64,000 bases of DNA from Rhizobium viscosum (GTDB taxonomy: Bacteria > Pseudomonadota > Alphaproteobacteria > Rhizobiales > Rhizobiaceae), in NCBI RefSeq assembly GCF_014873945.1, contig NZ_JADBEC010000001.1, positions 248,001 to 312,000 on the forward strand, given 5' to 3'. The notes beneath the pieces were generated by a model. It did no database searches. It saw only the letters and a list, made by a program, of their open reading frames with translations, and was not told where the DNA came from. This document shows positions 1 through 8,690 of this stretch, in pieces. Positions within the stretch are counted from its first letter, which is position 1. Each line of letters starts with the position of its first letter. A program made the translations under genes and the position numbers.

Positions 1-390
1 GATGCCTCCGACGTCGGCCAGTTGTTCGACGCGCGCGGCAATGTTCACACCATCGCCGAAAATGTCATCGTCGTCGAAAATGATATCGCCGACATTGATG
101 CCGATCCGGAATTCGATCCGTCGATCCTGCGGCACGTCGGAATTGCGCCGCTTCATGCGCTGCTGGACTTCCACGGCGCATCTCACAGCGTCGGTCACGC
201 TCTGGAATTCGACCAGCATGCCGTCGCCCGTCGTCTTGATGATGCGGCCCTCGTTCTTGGCGATGGCAGGGTCGATCAACTCTATCCGGTGCGTTCTGAG
301 CCGGGCGAGCGTGCCGGCTTCGTCCGCCTCCATCAGTCGGCTATAGCCTGCCATGTCGGCCGCTAGGACTGCTGCTAGTCTTTGTTTCAT
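1..390 (-). CDS. Class III adenylate/guanylate cyclase, N-terminal part (runs off the left edge)
   Basis: The first 130 residues of a class III nucleotide cyclase are visible; the 3' end lies outside the window. Residues 1-20 (MKQRLAAVLAADMAGYSRLM) carry the first metal-binding Asp, the TTGDGMLVEF segment near residue 60 carries the second, and DIFGDGVNIAARVEQLA near residue 115 is the conserved glycine-rich strand of the catalytic fold. Rhizobia have many such proteins with a C-terminal TPR region, but that part cannot be seen. The predicted reaction is ATP (or GTP) to the cyclic nucleotide plus pyrophosphate in the cytoplasm. It lies on the chromosomal side of the island's left junction. 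Confidence 0.9.
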   Translation of the reverse strand, partial: MKQRLAAVLAADMAGYSRLMEADEAGTLARLRTHRIELIDPAIAKNEGRIIKTTGDGMLVEFQSVTDAVRCAVEVQQRMKRRNSDVPQDRRIEFRIGINVGDIIFDDDDIFGDGVNIAARVEQLADVGGI

Positions 391-743
391 CGACTTGCCA
401 CAAACGATTCGCCATGACCGGACTGGAATTGGCGACCTCGGCCTATTCTACCTCAGGCCGTTGCGATCGCCTATCTAAATTAGCGTCCACTGATTATACG
501 AGGCGGGCAAAGCAGCCAGCGCTTTGACATCCGTGAACATAGATGAGGCTTATACTTTCTTTGCAAAATCGACCATGTCTGCAAGGCAACAAGCAGTCCG
601 GGAGTTTGCTAAAAATCCATCCAACAACGTTATGGCCTGTTTGGCCTAGTCTCCGCGTCCGCGCCCCGACTGCCCCTCCCCCAGGAAATATCGGGATTTC
701 TGTTCGAGGGAGGATAAGCTGTTTTTCAAACGATAATTCAATG

Positions 744-806
744 TGGTGCGAGCGACGGGGATCGAACCCGTATAGCCTAAGGCCGAGAGATTTTAAGTCC
801 CTTGCG
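744..806 (-). pseudogene. 3' half of the split host tRNA-Leu(UAA); left attachment junction
   Basis: Read on the minus strand this has anticodon loop CTTAAAA, a long variable arm, a T arm (ACGGG-TTCGATC-CCCGT), acceptor 3' strand CGCTCGC, discriminator A and encoded CCA (744-746). No 5' acceptor strand or D arm precedes it, because sequence beyond 806 belongs to the island. Its acceptor strand pairs perfectly with the GCGAGCG that starts the other half at 43253. The 5' anticodon strand here is AGGGA (island version) against host-derived TCTCT, which implies strand exchange inside the anticodon loop. Confidence 0.9.
764..806. repeat. Left copy of the 43-bp island-boundary direct repeat
   Basis: It matches 43188-43230 at 41 of 43 positions. 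The differences are at 788 (A here, G at 43212) and 800 (C here, T at 43224). The 11 identical bases between them, 789-799, contain the anticodon loop and are the likely crossover region. Confidence 0.9.
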
Positions 807-910
807 CAAAAGTTAATCACATTGATTTTAAATGATATTATCTACATTACTCTGTGTATGTGTTCAAATATGTGTACAAATCAGGCTGAATTTGAACGGC
901 AAACACATCG

Positions 911-1306
911 TCATCGCCTGCGATAATAGGCATCCCACGCCAGCTTAATGTCAAAAAATGTCCACTCGCGGCGGCGTCCATACGCCGGGCTGGGCCGGTT
1001 AAAACACTCGTTGAGTTTCGTCTCGCGCTGGAATTTCATGAACCACGCGGTGGATTTGGGCTTGTCACGCGCCGTGGCCGCGATCTGGCGGATGATACCG
1101 CTGTGAGCCCAATGAGTGTATGGGTCTTTCAAAGACCCCGGATCTGACAGGTATAGGCGGAGCCTCTGCAGAGTCGCTTCGTCGGGTGATTGATGGAGCT
1201 GTGAACGAAGCTCCTCGACGGCTAGTGCCGCCCCTCGCCTAGCAGCTTCGGCCAGCATATCGCGCAGTTGCGCATCAGTTAACACAAGCGTCTGCAAGGC
1301 TTCCAT
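911..1306 (-). CDS. Hypothetical protein, unrecognised
   Basis: A 131-residue basic protein using ATG at 1306; a TTG two codons upstream is an alternative. The first half is predicted helical (leucine-, alanine- and arginine-rich) and the second half carries aromatic and basic residues, ending YYRRR. I recognise no family. It is the first gene inside the left end of the island and is transcribed toward the junction, divergent from the Shedu-like gene with about 170 bp between the starts. No convincing Shine-Dalgarno is visible, so the start is uncertain. Confidence 0.55.
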   Translation of the reverse strand: MEALQTLVLTDAQLRDMLAEAARRGAALAVEELRSQLHQSPDEATLQRLRLYLSDPGSLKDPYTHWAHSGIIRQIAATARDKPKSTAWFMKFQRETKLNECFNRPSPAYGRRREWTFFDIKLAWDAYYRRR

Positions 1307-1477
1307 GAGCAAAGACTTTCGTTGGCGGGATTGGAGCAGTCAAAATCACTGCAAAACTATTGCGTCACATGAAAAAAATGACGTCAATCCCATCAGGAGC
1401 GAACGGACATTGAAGTGTTTCCCACTTCAGAGCCTCACCAACCTGTAGTATAACAGTCGCACAAAAGAGGATTCACT

Positions 1478-2683
1478 TTGAGCGGCTTTGACGACGGGGC
1501 AACGATAGGCGGCTGGCGCACTGACCACCTTTATGTGCACCCATTCAAGAACGGTGACGGTAAATTCTTCACCGTCATCATCGAGGAGGGGGGCAGCCGT
1601 TCAATTGAATACATCCCGCCATTTCCGTCTCGGAACAGACTAAAGGTGAAGTTTACCTTCATCACCGAACGGAATGAGATAACAAAGGTCGAACTGCGGA
1701 AATACAAGGAGTACAAAGACGGATGGCGAGAGCAGTGGTCAGGTGCGGACGATCCTATTGCCCTGTCGCACTTCTCTTTCCAGAAAATAATGGCGCTGCT
1801 TCAACTAATGACGGAGTTGGATTTAGCCAGCGTCACCGAACGTAGGCTGGCGATTCACGAAGGCTATGGCCCTATAGACAGGGAAACGGCTGATAAGGTG
1901 AAGTCCATCGTTGCCTTACCTGAAGGGTATAAGATTCTCGACGAGGTCTTGCAAAGCGGCCTTATCCAATCCCACGACATCGTCAATATCGGCTATCGCA
2001 AGGCACAACTCGGCATCTTCAAGCGACTCCTGGAGGAGCCGGGTTACCTCGACGTATACAAGGTGGAAGAAGGCCTAACGACACCACAAGAAGAAAAGGT
2101 CTGGCAGAATTTTTTTCAAAGGAATCCGTGGATATTTGGTTTCGGATTGGATTACCGTTACCTGAATATCTTGCAGGCTGAGGCGCATATCGCGGACACC
2201 GATCTCAGCGGCAATGATGCCGCCATCGTGGACTTCCTCATGGGCTGTACGGACTTCACAGTCCTGGTCGAAGTGAAAAAACCATCCACGCCACTATTCC
2301 TAAAGAACCAAAACCGAGCAAATAGCTGGCGGCTGTCGAGAGATTTCACGGATGCCGTTTCACAAATCCTCGAGCAGAAAGCGAGTTGGCAGATTAAAGC
2401 CGAGACCAATGCCCACAAGAACCTCAACGGAGCTGGGAAGCTGTTGCGGCAACGCACCCTGGACCCCAAATGCATCCTGATCACGTCATCCGACGCGGCC
2501 TTCGCCGGCTCTGAAAAGGAGCGAGAGATTAAATTGAGGACATTTGAGCTGTTCCGGCGGGACACACGGAACATCGAAGTCCTGACCTATGATGAGCTCT
2601 ATGAGCGAGCGAGTTTCATCGTGTCCGAGAAAGGCTCCGGCAGAAATGCAAGCATCGACGACAGTATCGATTATCCTTTTTAA
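1478..2683 (+). CDS. sduA: Shedu-type anti-phage nuclease (DUF4263 family, SduA-like)
   Basis: The C-terminal half carries the PD-(D/E)XK core of the Shedu/DUF4263 family: FFQRNPWIFGFGL around residues 212-223, VDFLMG with Asp252, and VLVEVKKP with Glu265 and Lys267. The N-terminal 200 residues form the variable domain that other Shedu proteins use for sensing. Shedu is a known single-gene anti-phage system whose nuclease domain cuts DNA. The start is TTG at 1478, with AGAGGA about 8 nt upstream; no in-frame ATG gives a better start. It stands alone near the left end of the island. The family call rests on the motif order; the phage specificity is unknown. Confidence 0.85.
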   Translation: MSGFDDGATIGGWRTDHLYVHPFKNGDGKFFTVIIEEGGSRSIEYIPPFPSRNRLKVKFTFITERNEITKVELRKYKEYKDGWREQWSGADDPIALSHFSFQKIMALLQLMTELDLASVTERRLAIHEGYGPIDRETADKVKSIVALPEGYKILDEVLQSGLIQSHDIVNIGYRKAQLGIFKRLLEEPGYLDVYKVEEGLTTPQEEKVWQNFFQRNPWIFGFGLDYRYLNILQAEAHIADTDLSGNDAAIVDFLMGCTDFTVLVEVKKPSTPLFLKNQNRANSWRLSRDFTDAVSQILEQKASWQIKAETNAHKNLNGAGKLLRQRTLDPKCILITSSDAAFAGSEKEREIKLRTFELFRRDTRNIEVLTYDELYERASFIVSEKGSGRNASIDDSIDYPF

Positions 2684-2830
2684 CATAAGGGTTATGCCCT
2701 GCCTACGGTTACGTTTGGATGTCGGCAAGGGCGCGGTGCCGACCCTTGATCCACCCGTGGCGCGGATAGGGTGAGACCCGGAGCAATTGCCTCACGAAGC
2801 CGTCACCCCTCGCCACCGAATCCGGACAGC

Positions 2831-4204
2831 CTAGACACCCAAAAGATCTCCAAGCTTCTCAGTGACCGGCCGCAACGGATCGACCAGCCCAAGGTCGTAG
2901 ATCATCGTTGTTTCTAGGTTCCCCTTGTGATCGACATAGTGTGAGATGGCTTCGTGGGAGACGCCCTGCCCCGCCAGCATTAGCGAAATCGCAATCCGTT
3001 TAAGATCGTATAACTGGAAATAGTCCGGGACGCCCGGCAATGCCTTAAAGCGAGCGAGGCCGCGGCGGAAGTTGTCGCGCGGTTGAGATGCATCGCGATG
3101 TGACGGGAAAAGCAGCTCGCTTTCAGGCCAGCGCATCCGTTGCGCCCTCACCAGCTCGGCGACCTTGGTGTGGATCGGCACTGAACGGAATGCATATTCG
3201 TAGGCCGAACGAGACAGCTTGATGCCCTTGGTGTTGTGCTTGTGCCAAATCAGCTTTTCGAGGTCGAAATGCTCGAACTTGGCCGTTGCCAGATCGCTGG
3301 GGCGAGCCATAGTCAGGAAGAGGATACCCATCAGATTGCAGAGTTCCAGCATCTGATCGTTCCCCGTTTGGATGACCGCCTTGGCGAGAGCGGCTTTGCG
3401 CTTCTGCAATCCGCTGAGCGTTTCGATTTCCGGTACGGCCTCCAAGACTGGATAGAAGATGTGGCGTGCAATTTGGCGAATTTGCTCTGTGGAATAGTCG
3501 CGACGGTTCCGCACAACCTTCCGGATTCGGATTGGGGTGCACGGATTGCGCATATCAACGAGCTGCATGCGGATCGCCCAGTTGTACAACGCGCTCACAT
3601 GCCTCAAGCCATCGTTATGGCTATAGGGCGAGGTAAACTGTTTCTGGTATCGTTCGATATCCAGAGGTTTAATGGATGCAAACGGCCGATCATTGAACAT
3701 TGTCCCGAAATCGACATAGCTCCTTTTGATGTTGTGCCCCCGGCGGGTCTCCACTCGGGGCGATCTCTTTCGCCACCGCGCCACGAATAGAGCAAACCCG
3801 TCCCGATATCCTTCCGACAACGTCTGAATATGGCTTTCCCAATACCGGTCGATGGCTTCGCGAACAGTCAGCAGATGGGCGCGACGCGTATCTTCCGTGT
3901 CAGAATCAGGGTTTTCCCCGGCTTCCAGCTGCCTCTCACGTTGCCCAACGGCCAGGCGCGCTGATGCGACGTTGAGGAGGACAGGCGATCCGATGGCTTT
4001 GCGGTAGCGCTTGCCATTATATTGATAGACATGGACGAAAGCCTTGTTTCCGAAAGCCGTGACGCGCAGACCGAGACCTGCGACAGAACCACTACGAATG
4101 TGACCATCTGCCCCAACGGGGTAATCCCAGAAGATTTCTTGGTATTTATCGGCAGGGCACTGCGCCGTTAAAACTAAAGAATCGGTCAAATACAATTTCG
4201 GCAT
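2831..4204 (-). CDS. Tyrosine integrase (tRNA-Val-associated site)
   Basis: A 457-residue phage/ICE-type tyrosine recombinase with an N-terminal arm-binding region, a SAM-like core-binding domain and a C-terminal catalytic domain. Catalytic positions seen are Arg301 (TMARPSDL), Lys402-Arg403 (YDLKRIAIS), His422/His426 (SHYVDHKGN) and Tyr436 (TTMIYD). The box-II His is replaced by Asp, as in some island integrases. The ATG lies at 4204 and the first CATGTAAC repeat starts at 4207, so integrase binding to that repeat would overlap its own promoter. The gene lies beside a tRNA-Val 3' half rather than the tRNA-Leu junction, so it is probably the integrase of a different element captured in this island. 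Confidence 0.92.
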   Translation of the reverse strand: MPKLYLTDSLVLTAQCPADKYQEIFWDYPVGADGHIRSGSVAGLGLRVTAFGNKAFVHVYQYNGKRYRKAIGSPVLLNVASARLAVGQRERQLEAGENPDSDTEDTRRAHLLTVREAIDRYWESHIQTLSEGYRDGFALFVARWRKRSPRVETRRGHNIKRSYVDFGTMFNDRPFASIKPLDIERYQKQFTSPYSHNDGLRHVSALYNWAIRMQLVDMRNPCTPIRIRKVVRNRRDYSTEQIRQIARHIFYPVLEAVPEIETLSGLQKRKAALAKAVIQTGNDQMLELCNLMGILFLTMARPSDLATAKFEHFDLEKLIWHKHNTKGIKLSRSAYEYAFRSVPIHTKVAELVRAQRMRWPESELLFPSHRDASQPRDNFRRGLARFKALPGVPDYFQLYDLKRIAISLMLAGQGVSHEAISHYVDHKGNLETTMIYDLGLVDPLRPVTEKLGDLLGV

Positions 4205-4206
4205 TT

Positions 4207-4227
4207 CATGTAACTTCCATGTAACGG
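4207..4227. repeat. Candidate integrase arm-type repeat, left pair
   Basis: Two CATGTAAC octamers start at 4207 and 4218, 11 bp apart, with an inverted copy (GTTACATG) at 4241-4248. The 21-bp unit recurs with one mismatch at 4435-4455 on the other side of the tRNA-Val fragment. Paired direct repeats about one helical turn apart are typical arm sites of tyrosine integrases. Confidence 0.7.
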
Positions 4228-4344
4228 ATTTATACCAAATGTTACATGGGAAATAAAGAAATGACGTTCACAAATACCGAAAAAATGATGAACTTACAGC
4301 ATGTTGCTGTATTTCGGATTTAGGGAATTATAGCCCAGGAGTGG

Positions 4345-4389
4345 TTCACACGGTAGGGGTCACAGGTTCGAATCCTGTACCGCCCACCA
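4345..4389 (+). pseudogene. 3' half of tRNA-Val(CAC); attP/att core of a second element
   Basis: The 45 bp start with anticodon loop TTCACAC (anticodon CAC), followed by anticodon strand GGTAG, variable GGGTC, T arm ACAGG-TTCGAAT-CCTGT, acceptor strand ACCGCCC, A and CCA. The bases upstream do not form the matching 5' anticodon stem, D arm or acceptor, so this is only the 3' half. This is how integrases carry the end of their target tRNA. Arm-type repeats lie on both sides, which fits an intact attP better than a used attL or attR. Confidence 0.85.
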
Positions 4390-4434
4390 TATTTTTCAAT
4401 CACTTATCTTGTTGATAGCCGCGCAAAGCCTCCC

Positions 4435-4455
4435 CATGTAACTTTCATGTAACGG
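4435..4455. repeat. Candidate integrase arm-type repeat, right pair
   Basis: CATGTAAC octamers start at 4435 and 4446 with the same 11-bp spacing as the left pair; the 21-bp unit matches 4207-4227 with one difference. It lies 46 bp to the right of the tRNA-Val fragment. Confidence 0.7.
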
Positions 4456-4587
4456 CTGCTGTCTGCATACTAAAATCGCTAAAGTGCCCTCTGTTGATTC
4501 TCAGTGGGCTCAGACAAAGAACCTTGCTGCCGCAAGCTCCTGGTTCCGAGCCACGAGATCGAAGAGTGCCGTACCTGGAGAAACTCG

Positions 4588-6174
4588 ATGTCGAATGCGA
4601 GGCCGCTTAATGCCGATACCTTGGGCGAATTGGGCGAGGCAGCATTTGGAGCGATGTGTGCGAAAGCAGGTCTTGTTGCCAATAAAGCCACGCGAGATCG
4701 CGCGGGATGGGATTTTCGAGTTGAGGTGCCAAATTCGGCGCTACCAACCTCGGTTCCGGCCGACAAACGTGCGATTCCGGATCCGTTTGTTTTTCAGATC
4801 AAAACCATGTGGCACGGCGGCACCCACTTTACGGCTTCACTCATCTCGCTGGAAAGACTAGCCAAATCTTCCGAACCCGCGTTTATTTTGGTCTTGACGA
4901 TCGACGAAGATCGCAATGAGCGGGACGCTTTCCTGATTCATATGGGCGACAAAGTACTCGACCTCGTGCTGAAGCGTTTGACCCGGGACACTCAAAAAGG
5001 AGGCGTGACAAACCGTCAGAAGGTTAGATTGAGTAAGGACGCGAGCTGGCTACCCGTTCCCCTCGTCGCCGAGGATATTATCGCTGCCGGAAGAGACATC
5101 TGCGTGCGTTACGCAGGCTCTTCGATTTACGCAATTGCCAAGGACAACCAGCTTCGGAAGGCAGGGTATGGTCCCTATCCGTTTAAAGTCAGCATGACGG
5201 TAGAAGCAGCCAGTACCAGCGAGCTCATTCAGGCAGCCCTTGGATTAAAGCCATTGCGGGCGACGAATATGTACGGCACAGAAGAACGCTTCGGCATAAC
5301 CCGACCGCTTTCACCCCCCATGGGTACGACTGGAACCATAACGGTCACTCCAACTAAAGGGCATGATTGCCGCCTCTTCTTTCGGAAAGATAAGTCTTCC
5401 ATCCCTGTCACCCGATCTGGAGACATCTTCGCTCCGGCCTTACGCGTTGCGGAATTCAGGCAAATGCAGTTTCTGGTGAAATCCGATCCCCTCAAGATGC
5501 ACCTGTTGATGTCGGGCACATTCAACCTGGATATGCCTGACCTTCGCGACGAGCGGAAGCCGATCGGATGGTGGAAGGAAATCTACGATATCTTTGATAT
5601 CCTAAGTTGCGACAACGGTTCGATCGAAGTCTATGTTGACGGCATGACCAAGCTTTTCGCAGCCAATAATATCAGTGCATCCTTCGGCGCGGACGATCGA
5701 AAACGAATAAGCCACTTCCACAAGGTGATTACCGCCGCTGACGCGCTGTTGAAGCGCACTGGACACACGGATTTGGCGCTGACATTCGATGATATCATCA
5801 CCAGTCAGGACGACATCCTCACCTGCATACAGCTCATCACAGAAATCGGCACAACCTTTTCCTGCGATCTCGATAGTCCAGCCTCCACTCTCGATGTTGA
5901 GTTTGATATGGCGGAACCCGGTGTTTTCATTCAGGCGCTCAAAATTGGACCCATCTCGATTCACTATTGCGCTTGCGCTGACATTGCGTTCCGTCGCACC
6001 GAGATGGATGGTGCTATTCTGGAGGGCACCACGACACAAAGCGGCATCCTCCGGCCAGATGGCGGAGAAGATATCTATAAATTTTCAGAGATTTGCGCAC
6101 GCGAGGCAGGCGCAAAATGCCGGATCACCTTTGAAGGTTTTGGCAAGTCCGTACTTCAGAGCGGTGATCAATAA
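4588..6174 (+). CDS. Putative PD-(D/E)XK nuclease-like protein with a large unknown C-terminal domain
   Basis: A 528-residue protein. The N-terminal 90 residues show the restriction-endonuclease-like order GELGEAAFGAM (Glu), RAGWDFRVE (Asp) and FVFQIKTM (Gln-x-Lys). This resembles DUF4365-type and related nuclease folds, where Q may replace the usual E. The remaining 400 or so residues are not recognised and carry no transmembrane segments. ATG at 4588 was chosen because GGAG lies 7 nt upstream; a longer in-frame reading from 4504 lacks a ribosome site. It converges on the protease and HNH genes. A defence or antiplasmid role is likely from fold and context, not shown. Confidence 0.65.
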   Translation: MSNARPLNADTLGELGEAAFGAMCAKAGLVANKATRDRAGWDFRVEVPNSALPTSVPADKRAIPDPFVFQIKTMWHGGTHFTASLISLERLAKSSEPAFILVLTIDEDRNERDAFLIHMGDKVLDLVLKRLTRDTQKGGVTNRQKVRLSKDASWLPVPLVAEDIIAAGRDICVRYAGSSIYAIAKDNQLRKAGYGPYPFKVSMTVEAASTSELIQAALGLKPLRATNMYGTEERFGITRPLSPPMGTTGTITVTPTKGHDCRLFFRKDKSSIPVTRSGDIFAPALRVAEFRQMQFLVKSDPLKMHLLMSGTFNLDMPDLRDERKPIGWWKEIYDIFDILSCDNGSIEVYVDGMTKLFAANNISASFGADDRKRISHFHKVITAADALLKRTGHTDLALTFDDIITSQDDILTCIQLITEIGTTFSCDLDSPASTLDVEFDMAEPGVFIQALKIGPISIHYCACADIAFRRTEMDGAILEGTTTQSGILRPDGGEDIYKFSEICAREAGAKCRITFEGFGKSVLQSGDQ

Positions 6175-6202
6175 GGCCTGCCCTGTTGTTCTATCAACGT
6201 CA

Positions 6203-7018
6203 TTAATCCTTTGTGACAAAGCTTATGGCGTCCACCCAAGGCTGAAGCACCTCGCTCGGGATAGCATAAGTTATGGGAAGCGAAACGTTCTCCACTGATA
6301 AACCGCTTGTCACCATGCCAATGACTTTGCCGGTGTCCGCTGTACAGACCACACCTCCACTAATGCCGCCCAGCGCAACCGAACTGATCTGAAAAAGGCG
6401 AGTCTCCTCAGGTTGTGTTGCCGGCAAAATCGCGCTGATTATGCCGTCATAGAAAGTCGGCTGCACAATGCCTCGGTTAGTTGCGGCTGTTAAAAACAGG
6501 TCGCGTCCCAGAGGATAGCCGCCAATCAGGACTCGATCGCCGATCCCCACGCGAGTAGAATCACCCCATTTTACGGCTGGCACTTCATACTTATGATCGT
6601 CAGGGCTTCGTACGGGGCATATTAGGACACCAACGTCTACCGAGGCATTCCCCTTCCGATGCCTGGGATCTATGAAATTGAAGCAACTCGTGATGGGATA
6701 GTAGGTCTTAGCCAGTTTGCCATTGAAGATCGTGTCAGCTTGAATGTAGGCGTGACCGCTCCTCACCTCCAAAGCCTGGCAAACATGCCAGCAGGTGAGA
6801 AGCTTCCCAGGGCCACACTGAAATGCCGTTCCCTGGATATCCATGATCCACTCTTCAAAGCCGGGGTCCTCACTACTAATAGTTTCGCCGGATTGATGTT
6901 TCTGGACACCGAAATGGTTGCCGACAGGAAGGATCGATTTGGCAAGGCGAGAAATAGGGGTTTGCCGTCCAAATGAGGCCCAAGGAATTTTCGCAAAAAT
7001 CTCTGCCAGCTTTTCCAT
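6203..7018 (-). CDS. Cytoplasmic trypsin-like serine protease
   Basis: A protein of about 271 residues with a chymotrypsin-fold triad: His in LLTCWHVCQA, Asp in VDVGVLICP and Ser in GGISGGVVC (GxSGG). There is no signal peptide or transmembrane segment, so it probably acts inside the cell, unlike HtrA/DegP proteins. ATG at 7018 is preferred; a GTG at 7060 would add 14 residues and lies 26 nt after the HNH stop. Spacing and orientation make it the downstream member of an HNH-protease operon. Trypsin-like proteases recur as effector or processing modules in defence islands, which fits the setting but is inference. Confidence 0.75.
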   Translation of the reverse strand: MEKLAEIFAKIPWASFGRQTPISRLAKSILPVGNHFGVQKHQSGETISSEDPGFEEWIMDIQGTAFQCGPGKLLTCWHVCQALEVRSGHAYIQADTIFNGKLAKTYYPITSCFNFIDPRHRKGNASVDVGVLICPVRSPDDHKYEVPAVKWGDSTRVGIGDRVLIGGYPLGRDLFLTAATNRGIVQPTFYDGIISAILPATQPEETRLFQISSVALGGISGGVVCTADTGKVIGMVTSGLSVENVSLPITYAIPSEVLQPWVDAISFVTKD

Positions 7019-7086
7019 ACAATCAGTTCCGCTTCGGGCCGTTTTTTTGAGCGTCAGCACCTATGATCATCCGGCAGCGTCGTCTC

Positions 7087-8277
7087 TCAACTCGGTCCTG
7101 TCGGACGGCAACTTGGGATATTTGCACGATCTCCGCGTTTGGCGGCAAGTGCCACGAGGGACGGCGATGGCACGGTATTCATTTGATGCGCCAGATATGC
7201 AGGCAATGAAATCGGGCCAATCGCCTCTGCCGCGGCGGGCACCGTTATCCACACAACTCCGTCAACATAGTTCGGGTCGAGAGTGTCAATCAGGTCCTGG
7301 TCGTTACAGACCAAGACGTTCATGGAGCGTCCTGAGGGTGAGATAATAAAGAGGCCAAGACTGCCTTCGACGATCATGACCATGAGGACCCAACCACCCG
7401 GCCACTTCAATATTTCCTCGGCACCGCCTAGGCCTGCCCCACCGAAGAGCGGCGAACCGCGCACGGGAATGAGCCGCCGTTTTTCGGTATTCGCTTCACG
7501 CATCCCCCATCGCAAGGTTTTGGCGTAGTCCGATCTGAGAAAAGCCTCACCAAGGAGCTTGTATCCAACTCCCAGGCCGAGCTTTGCAAGCATCCTGTTT
7601 CCGAGATCGAACGAAATAGCGGGCCGCGTGCGGATCCGGCTTCCATCACGGCTGGCATTGAGAACGGCATCGACCGTTTGCATATCCCCGGCTTGGATTG
7701 GGTCGGCTCTATCAAGGTTCCTAAAGGGCCAGTTTGGCGGCAATTCCGCATTGACGACAAAACGCTCAGCTCGACGAAAGTGTTGTCGAAACGACTCCAG
7801 GCTGACTAGAATCCAGAATTCCTCTGTTGATGTGAGGGCTACATAGGCTCGGCCAGCCTTGGACCTTTTCCGACGCGGGTCACCCCCAGCGTAGGTCACC
7901 CATTCCTCGTCACCGTCGTCGGGGCGGATATGGACTATGTTGGCGCCACACGGACCGGCCCAATAGTCAGCAACGTGCCCTTCCGGTAGTGGCACGTCCT
8001 GTATCGGTCCAAGGTAGTCTAGTGGTATCGCCGTGACTTTGCCCTTGCCAGCCAGATATTCAAGGGAGCCATTCGAGAGCTCTGCTTGACCTACCCAACT
8101 GCGGATGAACGCTCCATCAACGAATACGCCGGCTAGGCTGTTGCAAGATTGGCAGACATCATCGGTACGCCAGACATCGCGCGGCAGGAAGTCGCCGCCC
8201 AAGGCATTCGGCCAGATGTGTTCGTCGGAAAACGACTCCTCAGATTTCTGCGCGTCACAGTACAGGCAGGTTCTCAT
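7087..8277 (-). CDS. HNH endonuclease-domain protein with a long unknown C-terminal region
   Basis: The first 60 residues form an HNH_5-like zinc finger nuclease: CLYCD near the N-terminus, DEHIWPNALGG and VCQSCNSLAG, giving the CxxC...EH...CxxCN pattern. The remaining 330 residues are unrecognised. It is the first gene of a probable operon with the trypsin-like protease (26-69 nt apart, depending on the protease start). A nuclease with an associated protease next to a PD-(D/E)XK-like gene suggests a defence function. Domain identity is good; substrate and trigger are unknown. Confidence 0.75.
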   Translation of the reverse strand: MRTCLYCDAQKSEESFSDEHIWPNALGGDFLPRDVWRTDDVCQSCNSLAGVFVDGAFIRSWVGQAELSNGSLEYLAGKGKVTAIPLDYLGPIQDVPLPEGHVADYWAGPCGANIVHIRPDDGDEEWVTYAGGDPRRKRSKAGRAYVALTSTEEFWILVSLESFRQHFRRAERFVVNAELPPNWPFRNLDRADPIQAGDMQTVDAVLNASRDGSRIRTRPAISFDLGNRMLAKLGLGVGYKLLGEAFLRSDYAKTLRWGMREANTEKRRLIPVRGSPLFGGAGLGGAEEILKWPGGWVLMVMIVEGSLGLFIISPSGRSMNVLVCNDQDLIDTLDPNYVDGVVWITVPAAAEAIGPISLPAYLAHQMNTVPSPSLVALAAKRGDRANIPSCRPTGPS

Positions 8278-8407
8278 TTCGCTCCCAAATCCAAATGCCT
8301 GTCCGGAAAGTCACCGCGTGGTTTTCGCGATTATAGATGCTGTTTCAGTACTATTTCTTTGAAATCGCGACAAGATCCTCCTTGAGGCGCACTGGCAGAT
8401 CCATGCG

Positions 8408-8690
8408 CTAATGAAGAATGTTCATAATACCGAGATCGCCATTTTCAAGTTCACGAAAGAATACGCAGTGATGCTCGTAGCGACTGAAATAGGCTTGGCG
8501 CCGAAATTCCACGGGGACCGCCAATCGTTGAGGAAGCTGTCGCCGGATTAGCCGATCTTCGCATAGTCGCCGCAAATATCCATGCAGCCCAAGAATGTAT
8601 GCGTCCGCCTGTTTTTCTCCCCACACCTCCATGGTATCGCGCCAGATTTTGTCCTGCGCGGCGTCAGCGCGGATAAAAGCGGTAAGCCAT
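8408..8690 (-). pseudogene. ParE/RelE-family toxin, frameshifted
   Basis: The 74-residue open part from 8632 has a ParE-type body and C-terminus (SRYEHHCVFFRELENGDLGI). The matching N-terminus can be read upstream from an ATG at 8690 (MAYRFYPR, then ADAAQDKIWRDT) if two bases are restored in the CCGCGC-TGACG region near 8665. As it stands the 8690 frame stops after eight codons. Known ParE toxins inhibit gyrase; this copy is probably dead. It replaces the C-terminal coding region of the parB-like gene, and no antitoxin gene is visible beside it. Confidence 0.6.

Noticed and set aside
4504..4587. N-terminal extension of the nuclease-like protein
   Set aside because: In frame, but lacks a ribosome site, while ATG 4588 has GGAG at the right distance.
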